64,000 nucleotides of DNA from Paraburkholderia flagellata (GTDB taxonomy: Bacteria > Pseudomonadota > Gammaproteobacteria > Burkholderiales > Burkholderiaceae): NCBI RefSeq assembly GCF_021390645.1, contig NZ_JAJEJT010000004.1:558001-622000 (forward strand). Reading direction: 5' to 3'. Under the pieces are notes generated by a model. That model ran no database searches, had not been told where the DNA came from, and worked only from the letters and a program-made list of their open reading frames with translations. The translations under genes were made by a program, and so were the position numbers. Shown here in pieces: positions 1 through 9,600 of the stretch. Positions within the stretch are counted from its first letter, which is position 1, and the number at the start of each line of letters is the position of its first letter.

Positions 1-197
1 CGCCCTCCGTATTCGTCGAGCAGGTTCGTGTCGACACGGCGAGGAAACTCCTGGAGGACACGGACGCACCGCTCAAGACGGTCGCATTCAAATGCGGGTT
101 TCATAGCGCCACGCATATGCGAACGACGTTCTCGCGGCGTTTGAACGTCACGCCAAAACAGTATCGCTTGCGTTTTCGCAGGGAGGCGAGTGCGTAG
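1..197 (+). CDS. AraC-family transcriptional regulator, C-terminal fragment (runs off the window)
   Basis: Only the last 65 codons are in the window, read in frame from base 3 to the TAG at 195-197. They encode the second helix-turn-helix of an AraC/XylS DNA-binding domain: FVEQVRVDTARKLLE, then VAFKCGFHSATHMR and the signature NVTPKQYR. The residues resemble the end of the GlxA-type regulator at 24705-25742, so the missing N-terminus may be a DJ-1/PfpI-like domain; that is inference. The stop overlaps the proposed GTG of the downstream glycosylase gene by 8 bases, which suggests co-transcription. Confidence 0.85.
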   Translation, partial: PSVFVEQVRVDTARKLLEDTDAPLKTVAFKCGFHSATHMRTTFSRRLNVTPKQYRLRFRREASA

Positions 198-750
198 CAA
201 CGATTCCGTGGTGGAGCTTGCGCATGCCAGTTCAGTGCAACGCCTGCCCGATATCATCGAACCCGGTTTGGCGGTACTGTTTTGCGGAATCAATCCGGGT
301 ATGCGCGCGGCCGCTGCGGGGCACCACTTCGATGGCAGAGGAAACCGGTTCTGGCGCGTTCTCCATCGCGCTGGCTTTACCAAGGAAGAGTTTCGCCCCG
401 AGAATGACCGTGAGGTGCTGCGGTATGGCTTGGGTCTGACTACCGCGGTCTCGCGTGCGACGGCGCGCGCGGATGAACTGTCGAGAGCGGAGATTCAAGC
501 CGCAGCGGCGCAGTTCGAATTGAAGATCCAGCAGTACGCGCCCAGGTTCGTCGCCTTTCTTGGCAAGATGGCGCTTGCCGGGATGTCCGGCAAGCGAGAT
601 ATCGGATGGGGTTTGCAATCCAGTCAATTCGGCGGCGCACGCGCATGGGTCTTGCCGAACCCGAGCGGCCTGAACCGCGCATTCAGCCTCGACGCACTCG
701 TGAGTGCTTATCGCGAACTTCGCATCGCGGTTGAGTCGTCGGATGAATGA
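190..750 (+). CDS. mug: G/U mismatch-specific uracil-DNA glycosylase (Mug family)
   Basis: Base-excision repair enzyme that removes uracil or ethenocytosine from mismatches. The 186-residue protein shows the Mug motif FCGINPG (residues 31-37, with the water-positioning Asn35), the ANRFW-like segment GNRFW and the C-terminal loop motif NPSG at 157-160, followed by LNRAF. Length fits the family. The GTG start at 190 overlaps the upstream AraC stop; a GGGAGG lies only 3 bases upstream, so a GTG at 208 or 211 is also possible. The 3' end overlaps the convergent LysR gene by 43 bases. Confidence 0.88.
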   Translation: MRSNDSVVELAHASSVQRLPDIIEPGLAVLFCGINPGMRAAAAGHHFDGRGNRFWRVLHRAGFTKEEFRPENDREVLRYGLGLTTAVSRATARADELSRAEIQAAAAQFELKIQQYAPRFVAFLGKMALAGMSGKRDIGWGLQSSQFGGARAWVLPNPSGLNRAFSLDALVSAYRELRIAVESSDE

Positions 751-1751
751 TTGAGTGGCGGTAGATATGGCGCATGCGTTGCGCAATCCTGCGCGGATTC
801 GCGATTGCCTTGACTCTTCGTGCATTGACCCTCGGTTGTCACGCCGCCCGCACATTGAAGATATGCATTGTTTCGCAGCGTTTCAGTAACGAACTCCACG
901 AAGGACCGAATCTTTCCGCTCGTCCCGCGTCGTTCGACATGAAGCAGATTGACCGGAGTGGATTCAGGCTCGTATGCCCTCAAGATTGGCACCAGACTTC
1001 CGGACGACACTTCGGCTGCGGCCTGATAGGACAGCAACTGTGTGATACCCACGCCGTCTTGCGCCGCCGAAATGGCGGCGGGCGCCAGATTGACGATCAT
1101 CCGCGGCTGAAGCCGCACGGGGATCTTTGAATTATTCTCGTAAAACATCCACTCGTGCGGTTGGGAAACGCCGGTAAAGGAAACGCAATGGTGGGCGGCC
1201 AGGTCTCTCGGATGCATGGGTTCTCCATGCTCGGCGAGATAAGCCTGGGACGCGAAGGTTTGACGCCGCACGGATCCCAGGCGCACCGCGAATGTCGACG
1301 AATCTTCGAGATGACCAATACGTATGGCGATATCCACGCCTTCTTCTAGCAGGCGCGTGGGCCGATCGAGGTAAACAGCGTTCACGCTGACGTCGGGGTA
1401 GCGCAACGTGTAGGCGTTGACGAGCGGAGCGATGAAGCGCTGGCCGAGTTGGACCGGCGCTGTAATCGTGAGCGTGCCCACAGGGTTCGCGGGGTCGGCT
1501 GCAATATGCGACTCCGCGTCGGTGATGCCATCCAGCAGCTTCCGGCAAGCGTCGACGTAAGCGACGCCCGCGTCCGTGGGCCGGACCGAGCGCGTCGTGC
1601 GCGCCAGCAGTTGCGCGCCCAGGCGCGCTTCGAGCGAGTTGACCGCTCGCGAAACCGCTGCTCGCGACAAGCCGAATTTCTCGGATGCGGCGCTAAAGCT
1701 GCCGCGTTCGATGATGGCTACAAAGACCTCCATCTCGCGTAATCTGTCCAT
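708..1751 (-). CDS. LysR-family transcriptional regulator with an unusual C-terminal tail
   Basis: N-terminal winged HTH (MDRLREMEVFVAIIERGSFS, with SRAAVSRAVNSLE as recognition region), then a LysR substrate-binding domain. It belongs to the MDRL subfamily that often controls divergent efflux or oxidoreductase genes. The canonical domain ends near residue 300; about 45 further low-complexity residues (Ser, Asp, Asn rich) follow and run into the 3' end of the convergent glycosylase gene. This may be a lost stop or frameshift rather than a functional extension. It is divergent from the efflux operon beginning at 2253, 500 bases away, and is a candidate regulator of it. Confidence 0.9.
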   Translation of the reverse strand: MDRLREMEVFVAIIERGSFSAASEKFGLSRAAVSRAVNSLEARLGAQLLARTTRSVRPTDAGVAYVDACRKLLDGITDAESHIAADPANPVGTLTITAPVQLGQRFIAPLVNAYTLRYPDVSVNAVYLDRPTRLLEEGVDIAIRIGHLEDSSTFAVRLGSVRRQTFASQAYLAEHGEPMHPRDLAAHHCVSFTGVSQPHEWMFYENNSKIPVRLQPRMIVNLAPAAISAAQDGVGITQLLSYQAAAEVSSGSLVPILRAYEPESTPVNLLHVERRGTSGKIRSFVEFVTETLRNNAYLQCAGGVTTEGQCTKSQGNRESAQDCATHAPYLPPLNHSSDDSTAMRSSR

Positions 1752-2252
1752 CTTGACGTCCCAATCCAGGTCTCTCGCAAACGGGAAACAAAAGTAAAAG
1801 CCGTTGGGCGCTTACCGTTTCCTGGTCGTTTTCAAACCTTGGTGAATCGCGTCTGCCGCGATTCACCCTCGGCCTGAGTCCATACGCCGCGATTCTAAGC
1901 ATCGTGTGCGGTCCGGTAGCGCCTCGTCACCTGGATTGGCTCAAAAGCGCGCAGAAATGACCCATGCGTAATCAGTGGGGTTTGCTTTGATGCAGCGTAC
2001 TTACGCTGCAGGGTCGTAAACGGACAACCTGGCAAAATTCTCGTACTAGATGGCCCAAAATCAGGCCAGGCGAGACTTTAAGAAATTGGGTTCATCTCTG
2101 ACAATAAAGCACTCGGTGAACAGCAACAATGCGCGGCGAACCCATGGCGGCATCATCGCTTCGCGTGAGCAAGCGGGGCACTGAATCGCACCACACTGAA
2201 ATAGCCACATCAAACAGTACAGCTAACGAAACGAGAGAAGTTGCCAATCGCC
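1752..2252. promoter_or_regulatory. Divergent promoter region between LysR gene and efflux operon
   Basis: About 500 bases without a convincing gene. It must hold the LysR promoter (minus strand) and the efflux operon promoter (plus strand). The one striking element is a perfect palindrome at 1991-2010, listed separately. The last 60 bases carry GAGAGAAG at 2233-2240 as the likely Shine-Dalgarno for the pump gene. Short reading frames across it have no family features. Confidence 0.5.
1991..2010. promoter_or_regulatory. Perfect 9-bp inverted repeat, candidate operator
   Basis: TGCAGCGTA, two bases, TACGCTGCA: perfect 9-base arms. It lies between the LysR gene and the efflux operon and is not followed by a T-run, so an operator is more likely than a terminator. 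Which protein binds it is not known from sequence. Confidence 0.45.
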
Positions 2253-3875
2253 ATGACGACTGCGAACCCTTTGACGACTGGAACGGCTGCGGCAACGACT
2301 CCGCGCTCGCAGGATCAGGGCCCTGTGCGCGAGGCAGCGGCGGCGCAACCAGCTCCCGCGCAAGTGGAGTTCACCGGGCGGATTGTCGTGGGCCTGCTCG
2401 GCATGTTGTTCGCTTCGTTGCTGGCTATTCTGAATGAACAGGTCACCGCGTCGGCGATGGCCGATATCCAGGGCGCGTTCCTGATCGGGCATGACGACGG
2501 GACGTGGCTAACTTCGCTCTTCGAAGCCGCCAACGTCGCCACGATGGTGTTTGCGCCGTGGTTCGGCATCACCTTTACGCTGAAGCGGTTCACGATCGGC
2601 GCCGTGCTCGCCACGATGTTCTTCGGATTGCTCTGCCCGTTTGCCCCGAATCTGGTGTCGCTCTACGTCTTGCGTATCCTCCAGGGAATCGCGGGTGGCT
2701 GTCTGCCCCCCATGCTGATCATCGTGGCGCTGCGTTATCTGCCGCCCAAATTCAAGCTGTACGGGCTTGCTGGCTATGCAATGACGGCGACTTTCGGGCC
2801 GGCGCTCGGCACACCGCTCGCCGCGTTGTGGACGGAGTTCGTGAGTTGGCGCATGGCGTTCTGGCAAATCATTCCGCTCGGCGTGCTGTGCTGTATTGCG
2901 ATCCAGCAGGGGCTTCCCGCCGATCCGCTCAAGCTCGAGCGCTTTCGCACGTTCAACTGGATTGGGTTCATTACGGGTTTTCCGGCATTTGCGATACTCG
3001 TGACGGGGCTTTTGCAAGGCGATCGGCTCGACTGGTTCAATTCGGCGTTCATCGGATTCATGCTCGGCGCAGGTGGGCTGTTGCTCGTGATATTCCTCGT
3101 CAACGAGTGGTTTCAGCCCGTGCCTTTTTTCAAGCTTCAGTTACTCGAGCGCAGGAACTTCGCCCATGGACTCTCGACGCTGCTCGGCACCGTGATCCTG
3201 CTGGTGGGCGTCGCGGCAATCCCTGGACAATTTCTCGCCCAGATACATACGTATAGACCGCTGCAGACAGCGCCGCTCTCATTGTTACTGGCAATTCCGT
3301 TGCTGGTTACGCTCCCTTTGACGGCCGCCCTGTTGAATACGCGGCGCGCCGATCATCGCTGGGTGATCGCGATAGGTCTGTCCCTGATGTTCGCGACGTT
3401 TGCAATGGGAAGCTTCATGACATCCGAGTGGATTCGCGACAACTTCTACCTGATGCAGTCGTTGCAGATCATCGCGCAGCCCATGGTGATCATGTCGATC
3501 CTGATGGGCGTCACGACAGGTTTGCCGCCAACGGAAGGGCCGTTTGCTTCGGCCATGTTCAATACGGTCAAGACCTTCGCCGCCGCCATTGCGACGGGGC
3601 TGATAGAGGGCGTGGGAACGGCGCGCGAACATTTCCATTCCAGCATGCTCGTCGACCAGTTGGGCAACCGGGCGCTGGTGGCAGGCCCTGGCCTCGACAC
3701 ACCCCAGGCGCTGGGGCAAATCGCGCACCGCATTCACGAGCAGGCCGTCGTTCTGACTTCCGCCGATCTCTATCGTGTGATGGCGTGCGTTGCGCTGATT
3801 CTGCTGCTTCTTGTTCCCGTGCTTCCGGTGCGCATCTATCCGCCGTGGAGCACCACGCCGCCCGCTTCAAACTGA
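2253..3875 (+). CDS. MFS multidrug efflux pump, EmrB/QacA (DHA2) type
   Basis: Inner-membrane proton-driven drug exporter, about 540 residues. After a hydrophilic Thr/Ala-rich N-terminus come about 14 hydrophobic segments. The first loop after TM1 has the DHA2-like NEQVTASAMADIQGAF segment, followed by DDGTWLTSLFEAANV, both typical of EmrB and the EmrB-like pumps paired with NodT lipoproteins. ATG at 2253 is chosen because GAGAAG lies 12 bases upstream; a TTG at 2241 would sit directly on that site. First gene of a tripartite operon: the fusion protein follows after 12 bases. Substrate unknown; fusaric acid or aromatic acids are common for such sets. Confidence 0.9.
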   Translation: MTTANPLTTGTAAATTPRSQDQGPVREAAAAQPAPAQVEFTGRIVVGLLGMLFASLLAILNEQVTASAMADIQGAFLIGHDDGTWLTSLFEAANVATMVFAPWFGITFTLKRFTIGAVLATMFFGLLCPFAPNLVSLYVLRILQGIAGGCLPPMLIIVALRYLPPKFKLYGLAGYAMTATFGPALGTPLAALWTEFVSWRMAFWQIIPLGVLCCIAIQQGLPADPLKLERFRTFNWIGFITGFPAFAILVTGLLQGDRLDWFNSAFIGFMLGAGGLLLVIFLVNEWFQPVPFFKLQLLERRNFAHGLSTLLGTVILLVGVAAIPGQFLAQIHTYRPLQTAPLSLLLAIPLLVTLPLTAALLNTRRADHRWVIAIGLSLMFATFAMGSFMTSEWIRDNFYLMQSLQIIAQPMVIMSILMGVTTGLPPTEGPFASAMFNTVKTFAAAIATGLIEGVGTAREHFHSSMLVDQLGNRALVAGPGLDTPQALGQIAHRIHEQAVVLTSADLYRVMACVALILLLLVPVLPVRIYPPWSTTPPASN

Positions 3876-3887
3876 GGTAAGTTTTCC

Positions 3888-4976
3888 ATGTCATCGACCA
3901 AACCCACCCCCGCACCGTCCAGGCGGAAATGGCTTCGTATTGCCGCAGTGATCGTCGTCGTCGGAATCGCTGCATGGGCCGGCATCAAGCTGTTGTCCCG
4001 CTCCAGTTCGGAATCCACGAACGACGCCTACGTCACCGCGGACTTCACGCTCGTCGCGCCCCGAGTCTCGGGGCAGATCACGGACGTCCTGGCGAACGAT
4101 AACGAGGACGTGAAAGCGGGCCAACTGCTGGTGCGCATCGACGACCGCGATTATCGCGCCGCGTTGATGAGCGCGGAGGCGGAGGTCGCGGGAGCAAAGG
4201 CGTCGGTTGCGAACCTCGACGCGCAGATCGCGCGCCAGCCATCGCTCGTCGATCAGGCGCGCGCCACGCTGCGCTCCGACGATGCGTCTATCGGCTTTGC
4301 GCGGGCCAACGCAGCGCGCTACCAGAATCTTGCCGCGGCGGGAGCGGGGGCCGCACAGGAGCAACAACAAGCGTCGAGCACGCTCGCCGAGCAGCTTGCA
4401 CAGCAGTCGCGCGATCAGGCGGTGCTGACGGCCACCGAGCAGAATCTGGACGTCCTGCGCACGGAGCGTGACAAGGCCGCTGGCGCGCTGGAACACGCCG
4501 AAGCGGTGCTCGAACAGGCGAAACTCAACCTCTCCTATACGGAGATCCACGCGCCTGTTGACGGCAAAGTGGGACGGCGCTCGGCGCGGGTCGGCGCGTT
4601 CGTCACGCCCGGCGCGCCGGTGCTGGCCATCGTGCCGCTTGCGGACGCGTACGTGGTCGCGAACTTCCAGGAGAGCCAGATCACGAACATGCGGCCCGGT
4701 GAAAGCGTGCGCGTGACGGTCGACAGCCTTCCCGGCGTCGTGATCCGTGGCCGCATCGACAGCCTGGCGCCGGCGACGGGCGTGAGTTTCGCGCCGATCG
4801 CACCCGACAACGCGACGGGCAACTTCACGAAGGTCGTGCAGCGCGTGCCCGTCAAGATCACGATCGACCGCGGGCAGCCGGCAGCAGCGGCACTGAGCGT
4901 CGGGCTCTCGGTGGAAGCGGAAGTGGCCGTTGGCCGGGGCGCAGAAGCGACGGCAGAGGGAGCGGAAAGAAAATGA
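3888..4976 (+). CDS. HlyD/EmrA-family membrane fusion protein
   Basis: Periplasmic adaptor linking the MFS pump to the outer-membrane channel. Short basic cytoplasmic N-terminus, one TM helix at about residues 18-36, then the biotinyl-lipoyl half-motif STNDAYVTADFTLVAPRVSG, a long Ala/Gln-rich coiled-coil hairpin (about 85-210) and the second lipoyl half with LSYTEIHAPVDGKVG, followed by the beta-barrel part. 362 residues is normal for EmrA relatives. GAGGTAAG-like Shine-Dalgarno precedes ATG 3888. The stop overlaps the next start as ATGA, showing translational coupling. Confidence 0.92.
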   Translation: MSSTKPTPAPSRRKWLRIAAVIVVVGIAAWAGIKLLSRSSSESTNDAYVTADFTLVAPRVSGQITDVLANDNEDVKAGQLLVRIDDRDYRAALMSAEAEVAGAKASVANLDAQIARQPSLVDQARATLRSDDASIGFARANAARYQNLAAAGAGAAQEQQQASSTLAEQLAQQSRDQAVLTATEQNLDVLRTERDKAAGALEHAEAVLEQAKLNLSYTEIHAPVDGKVGRRSARVGAFVTPGAPVLAIVPLADAYVVANFQESQITNMRPGESVRVTVDSLPGVVIRGRIDSLAPATGVSFAPIAPDNATGNFTKVVQRVPVKITIDRGQPAAAALSVGLSVEAEVAVGRGAEATAEGAERK

Positions 4977-6496
4977 ACGCCGGCCCATACTCTATTCGCG
5001 CGATCCTCCTCACGGTTCTCGCTTGCCTCGCTATGGCAGGTTGCACGGTCGGTCCCAACTTCGAACCTCCGAAGTCGGCTACGCCAGAAGTCTTCAACCG
5101 CACGCAGACAGCGCAAGCGCCGAGCAAGGCCGTAGAAGCGCAGTTCGGTCCGGACTGGTGGACGCTTTTCAACGACCCGGTATTGAACGGCCTTGAAAAG
5201 CAACTGGCCGACGCAAACCTGGACGTGGCGCAGGCCTCCGCGCGCTTGCTGCAGAGCCGTGCCGAGCGCCGTGTGGCTGGCGCAGCCGAATATCCGACGC
5301 TCGACGCCGCCGCGTCGTATAACCGCGAACGCGGCAGTGAAAACGGCATTCTTTCGCTGCTTGGCGTCACGCCGTCGCAAAGTCAGCCGCTGTCGGCCTC
5401 GGGCAGCGCGCCGCTCGGCGTGGCGGCGATGCCGGGCTCGAAGGGCTCGCCTGCCTACAACCTCTACCAGGTTGGCTTCGACGCTTCATGGGAGGTCGAC
5501 ATCTGGGGCCACGTGCGGCGCAGCGTGGAAGAGGCGACGGCGCTTTCCGAAGCCTCGTATGAGGACCGCAACGCGGTCTTGCTGAGCGCACGCGCGGAAC
5601 TTGCCCGGGACTATATCGAACTGCGCGGCACGCAGGAACTCCTGCAAATCGCCAGGCAAAACCTGGACATTGCCAACGACGCGCTGAAGCTCACGCGGGT
5701 ACGCGCACATGAGGGCGTCACGACGGATCTCGATGTCTCGAATGCTTCGGCTCAAGTGGAGAATATCGAAAGCCTGATTCCCACACTCGAATCGCACTCC
5801 GAAACGACGATCAATGCGATTGGCCTGCTGCTCGGCGAAGAGCCCGGCGCGCTGCGGCAGACGCTCGCCGCAACGCAGGAAGTGCCCGTGCTTCCCGCGC
5901 AGGTCCCGATCGGCTTTCCTTCCGAACTCGTGCAGCGCCGGCCGGATATCCGCAGGGCGGGAGCGCAATTGCACGCGGCGACGGCGTCGATTGGCGTAGC
6001 GAAGGCCGATTTTTATCCGCGCATCATGCTCAATGGAAGCGCGGGCTTTCAGAGTCTTCAACTCTCGAGTCTGGCGAGTTGGGCGTCGGGGCAGTTTGTC
6101 GTGGGCCCTTCCATTACGTTTCCCATTTTCGAAGGCGGACGCCTGAAGGGGACGCTCCAGCTGCGCGAGGCGCAACAACAGGAGGCCGCGATTGCCTACA
6201 AGCAGACGGTGCTGCGCGCGTGGCAGGAAGTGGACGATGCGCTGGTCACCTACGACGCCGAACAGCGTCGCCGCGACCGGCTGGCCCAGGCCGTGACCAT
6301 GAACGAGCGTGGGCTCCAGGTTGCGCGGGAACGGTACAAGGCCGGCGCGCTCGACTACCTCGACGTGTTGAACGTGCAGAAGCAGTTGCTAGAGGCACAA
6401 AGCAATCTCGAACAAAGCAGAACCACGGCCGCCACGAATCTCATCACGCTCTGTAAAGCGCTGGGAGGGGGATGGGAGTCGACATATGGCGGGTAA
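4973..6496 (+). CDS. NodT-family outer-membrane efflux lipoprotein
   Basis: TolC-like outer-membrane factor of the tripartite pump. The signal peptide ends in a lipobox, LAMAGC, with acylated Cys near residue 23, followed by TVGPNFEPP as in OprM/NodT proteins. Two outer-membrane efflux domains follow, each beta-strand and coiled-coil rich, with the family motif QRRPDIRRAGAQLHAATASI. 507 residues is somewhat longer than usual because of a Gly/Ser/Pro insertion around residues 130-155. Overlaps the adaptor gene by 4 bases; last gene of the operon. Confidence 0.92.
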   Translation: MNAGPYSIRAILLTVLACLAMAGCTVGPNFEPPKSATPEVFNRTQTAQAPSKAVEAQFGPDWWTLFNDPVLNGLEKQLADANLDVAQASARLLQSRAERRVAGAAEYPTLDAAASYNRERGSENGILSLLGVTPSQSQPLSASGSAPLGVAAMPGSKGSPAYNLYQVGFDASWEVDIWGHVRRSVEEATALSEASYEDRNAVLLSARAELARDYIELRGTQELLQIARQNLDIANDALKLTRVRAHEGVTTDLDVSNASAQVENIESLIPTLESHSETTINAIGLLLGEEPGALRQTLAATQEVPVLPAQVPIGFPSELVQRRPDIRRAGAQLHAATASIGVAKADFYPRIMLNGSAGFQSLQLSSLASWASGQFVVGPSITFPIFEGGRLKGTLQLREAQQQEAAIAYKQTVLRAWQEVDDALVTYDAEQRRRDRLAQAVTMNERGLQVARERYKAGALDYLDVLNVQKQLLEAQSNLEQSRTTAATNLITLCKALGGGWESTYGG

Positions 6497-6564
6497 TACA
6501 TAGCACGAGTGGCCGCTTGTATTGGTAAACGCCTCCTGTTGAACCCGAGGTTCCTTTACGTCGA

Positions 6565-6584
6565 TGCACTGCAGCCTCAGTGCA
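6565..6584. repeat. Perfect 7-bp inverted repeat upstream of the giant kinase gene
   Basis: TGCACTG, six bases, CAGTGCA. It lies 69 bases after the efflux operon stop and 101 bases before the proposed kinase start. No T-run follows, so it may be an operator or a weak hairpin at the end of the efflux transcript. Confidence 0.35.
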
Positions 6585-6684
6585 CGACACCATCATTGTT
6601 CAGGACAATCGATTAGTTTGCGGCGCTGGCAATGGCGCAAAGACACTCACGCGTGCAAAATCATTTGCGGATGGAAATCGCATC

Positions 6685-9600
6685 ATGACAGGAGCGTGCG
6701 TCGTGGATCTCGCTGGATACGAGCTGGAACCGCTGCGCGACGACGGCGATTATTCACTCTATCGCGCGCGCAAACGCAGTGATCCCGTCACGGTGCTCGC
6801 GCGAGTCGCCACGCGCGCCGACTCCGTGGGCCTGAAGCGCCTCGAGCGGGAGTACGGACTCGCCGCGTTGCTTGATTCCAGTTGGGCGGCACGACCTCTT
6901 GCGTTCTACCGGCATAGAGAGCCACCCATGCTCGTGCTCGACGACGACGGCGGCGAGCCACTCGATCGCTCGCTTGGTGGCCCATTCGAACTCGCACGCC
7001 TGTTGCGCATTGCGGTCAATCTGGCGAAGGTGGTCGGCCATGTGCATCGATGCGGGCTCGTTCATAAAGACATCAAGCCAGCGAATGTGCTCGTCGACGG
7101 CAGCGGCAACGTGCGGCTCACCGGCTTTGGTATCGCTTCGCAACTGCCGCACGAACATCAGCCGCCCGCACCGCCCGAGATCGTTGCGGGAAGCTTCGCG
7201 TATATGGCGCCGGAGCAGACCGGCCGCATGAACCGCTCGATCGACACGCGCAGCGATCTCTATTCATTCGGCGTCACGCTGTACGAGATGCTCACTGGGT
7301 CGCTGCCGTTCAAGGCAACGGACGCGATGGAGTGGATTCATTGCCATATCGCGCGCAAGCCCACGCCGCCAAGCTCGCACCGCGATGGGATTCCGCAGGC
7401 GCTCGAAGGCATTGTGCTGAAGCTGCTCGCGAAAGCTGCCGAGGACCGCTATCAAACTGCGGCGGGACTGGAGGCCGATCTTCGCTCGTGCCTCGCGGCG
7501 TGGGAAGCGCACCATCGCATCGAGCCTTTCCCGCTGGGGCAGCACGACGCGTCCGACCAGTTGCTGATTCCCGAAAAGCTGTACGGGCGCGAGGCTCCAA
7601 TCGAAGCGCTGACCACAGCATTCGACCGCGTGGTGGAAAGCGGGTCGGTCGAACTGGTGCTGATCTCGGGCTATCCGGGCATCGGCAAGTCGTCGGTCGT
7701 GAACGAGTTGCACAGGGTGCTGGTCCCGCCGCGCGGTCTTTTTGCTTCCGGCAAGTTCGACCAGTACCGCCGCGGCATTCCGTATGTGCCATTCGCGCAG
7801 GCCTTCCAGACACTCGTGCGCAACCTGCTGAGCATGCGCGAGGCGGAAGTCGAGCCGTGGCGGTGCGCGCTGATGGAAGCGCTCGGGCCCAACGGTCAGC
7901 TCATTGTCAATCTGATCCCCGAGCTTGCGCTCATCATCGGCGAACAGCCGGCCGCGCCGACGCTGCCGCCTCAAGACGCGCAAAATCGATTCCAGATCGT
8001 ATTTAGAAGGTTTCTCGGCGTATTCGCGCGGCCCGAGCATCCGCTCGCACTGTTTATCGACGATCTGCAATGGGTGGATACGGCAACGCTCGATCTGCTC
8101 GCGCATCTCGCCACGCATCCGGAGGTGAAACATGTTCTGCTGGTGGGCGCGTATCGCGACAATGAGGTCGACGTTGCTCACCCGTTTGCGCGCACACTCG
8201 AGTCGATTGCCCGCGCCGAAGGCAAAGTGCAGCATATCGAGCTTGCGCCCCTCACACGAGACAGCGTGGCGCAACTCGTGGCGGAATCGCTTCACTGTGA
8301 CTGCGCGAGCGCCGCACCGCTGGCTCAACTCGTGCATGAAAAAAGCGGTGGCAATCCATTCTTCACGATCCAGTTTCTCACTGCGCTCGCCGATGAAGGC
8401 CTGCTCACATTCGACCCGCGAGCCGCGAAATGGGGCTGGGAACTGCCTCGCATCCGCGCGAAGGGCTACACCGAAAACGTCGCCGATTTGATGGCGGCGA
8501 AATTGAGCCGGTTGCCGAGCGCGGCGCGTGACGCACTTGGCCAGCTGGCGTGCCTCGGTAACGTCGCCGAAGTCGCTGCGCTGACCTGGGTTCAGGGCAG
8601 CTCAGAAGAGCGGATGCACGCGGACCTGTGGGAAGCCGTGCGAACAGGGCTCGTCTTTCGCGAAGCCGATGCCTATGAATTCGCGCACGATCGCGTGCAG
8701 GAGGCCGCCTATGCGCTCATTCCTGACAACGAGCGCGCCGCGGCGCATCTGCGTATCGGCCGGGTGCTCGTGTCGCGCACGCCGCCCGACGCGCTCGAAG
8801 ATGCGATTTTCGACATCGTCAACCATCTCAATCGCGGCGCGGCGCTGATCGCCCAGGAAGGGGAGCGTGAGCAGGCTGTCGCGTTGAACTTTATAGCGGG
8901 CAAGCGCGCCATGCGTTCGACGGCGTACGTGGCCGCGCGCGGCTATCTGGCGCAGGGCGTGGCGCTGCTGTCGCCGGATGCGTGGATGCAGCGCTACGAG
9001 AGCACGTTCGAGCTTTATCTCGCGTTCTCCGAATGCGAATATCTGGTGGGCGATTTTGCAAAAGCGGATGCGTTGGCGGACATGATGCTCGCCGCGGCGC
9101 ACTCGATTCTTGACCGCGCAAAGGTGTACAGCCTGCGCATCGAGTTGTATCAGCTTGCGGGGAGATACGACGAAAGCTTCGCGGTCGCGCTTGTTGCCCT
9201 TCGCGGCTTCGATATCCACTTTCCTGAAAGCGACGAAGACATCCAGGCGGCGTTCCATATCGCTTTGCAGGACGTTCGCGTCAATCAGGCGCGGCGGTCG
9301 ATCGGGGAGCTTGTTGAAGCGCCCGAGGCGACGGACCCCGCAATTCACGCCATCGTCAATCTTCTCCTTCAGGCGATGAACTGCGCCTTTGCCGCGCGAC
9401 CCGCGTTTTATCCGCTCATCACGCTCAAGGCGGTCAATCTCTCCTTGCAATACGGCAATACCGATAACTCCAGTTTTGCGTTCGGCAATTACGCGCTCAT
9501 GCTGGTTTCATTGATCGGCGATATTCCCACGGCGGTTGAGGTTTCGGAGATGTCGCTGAAGCTGAACGAGCGATTCGGCAATCGGCATCTGAATGGAAAA

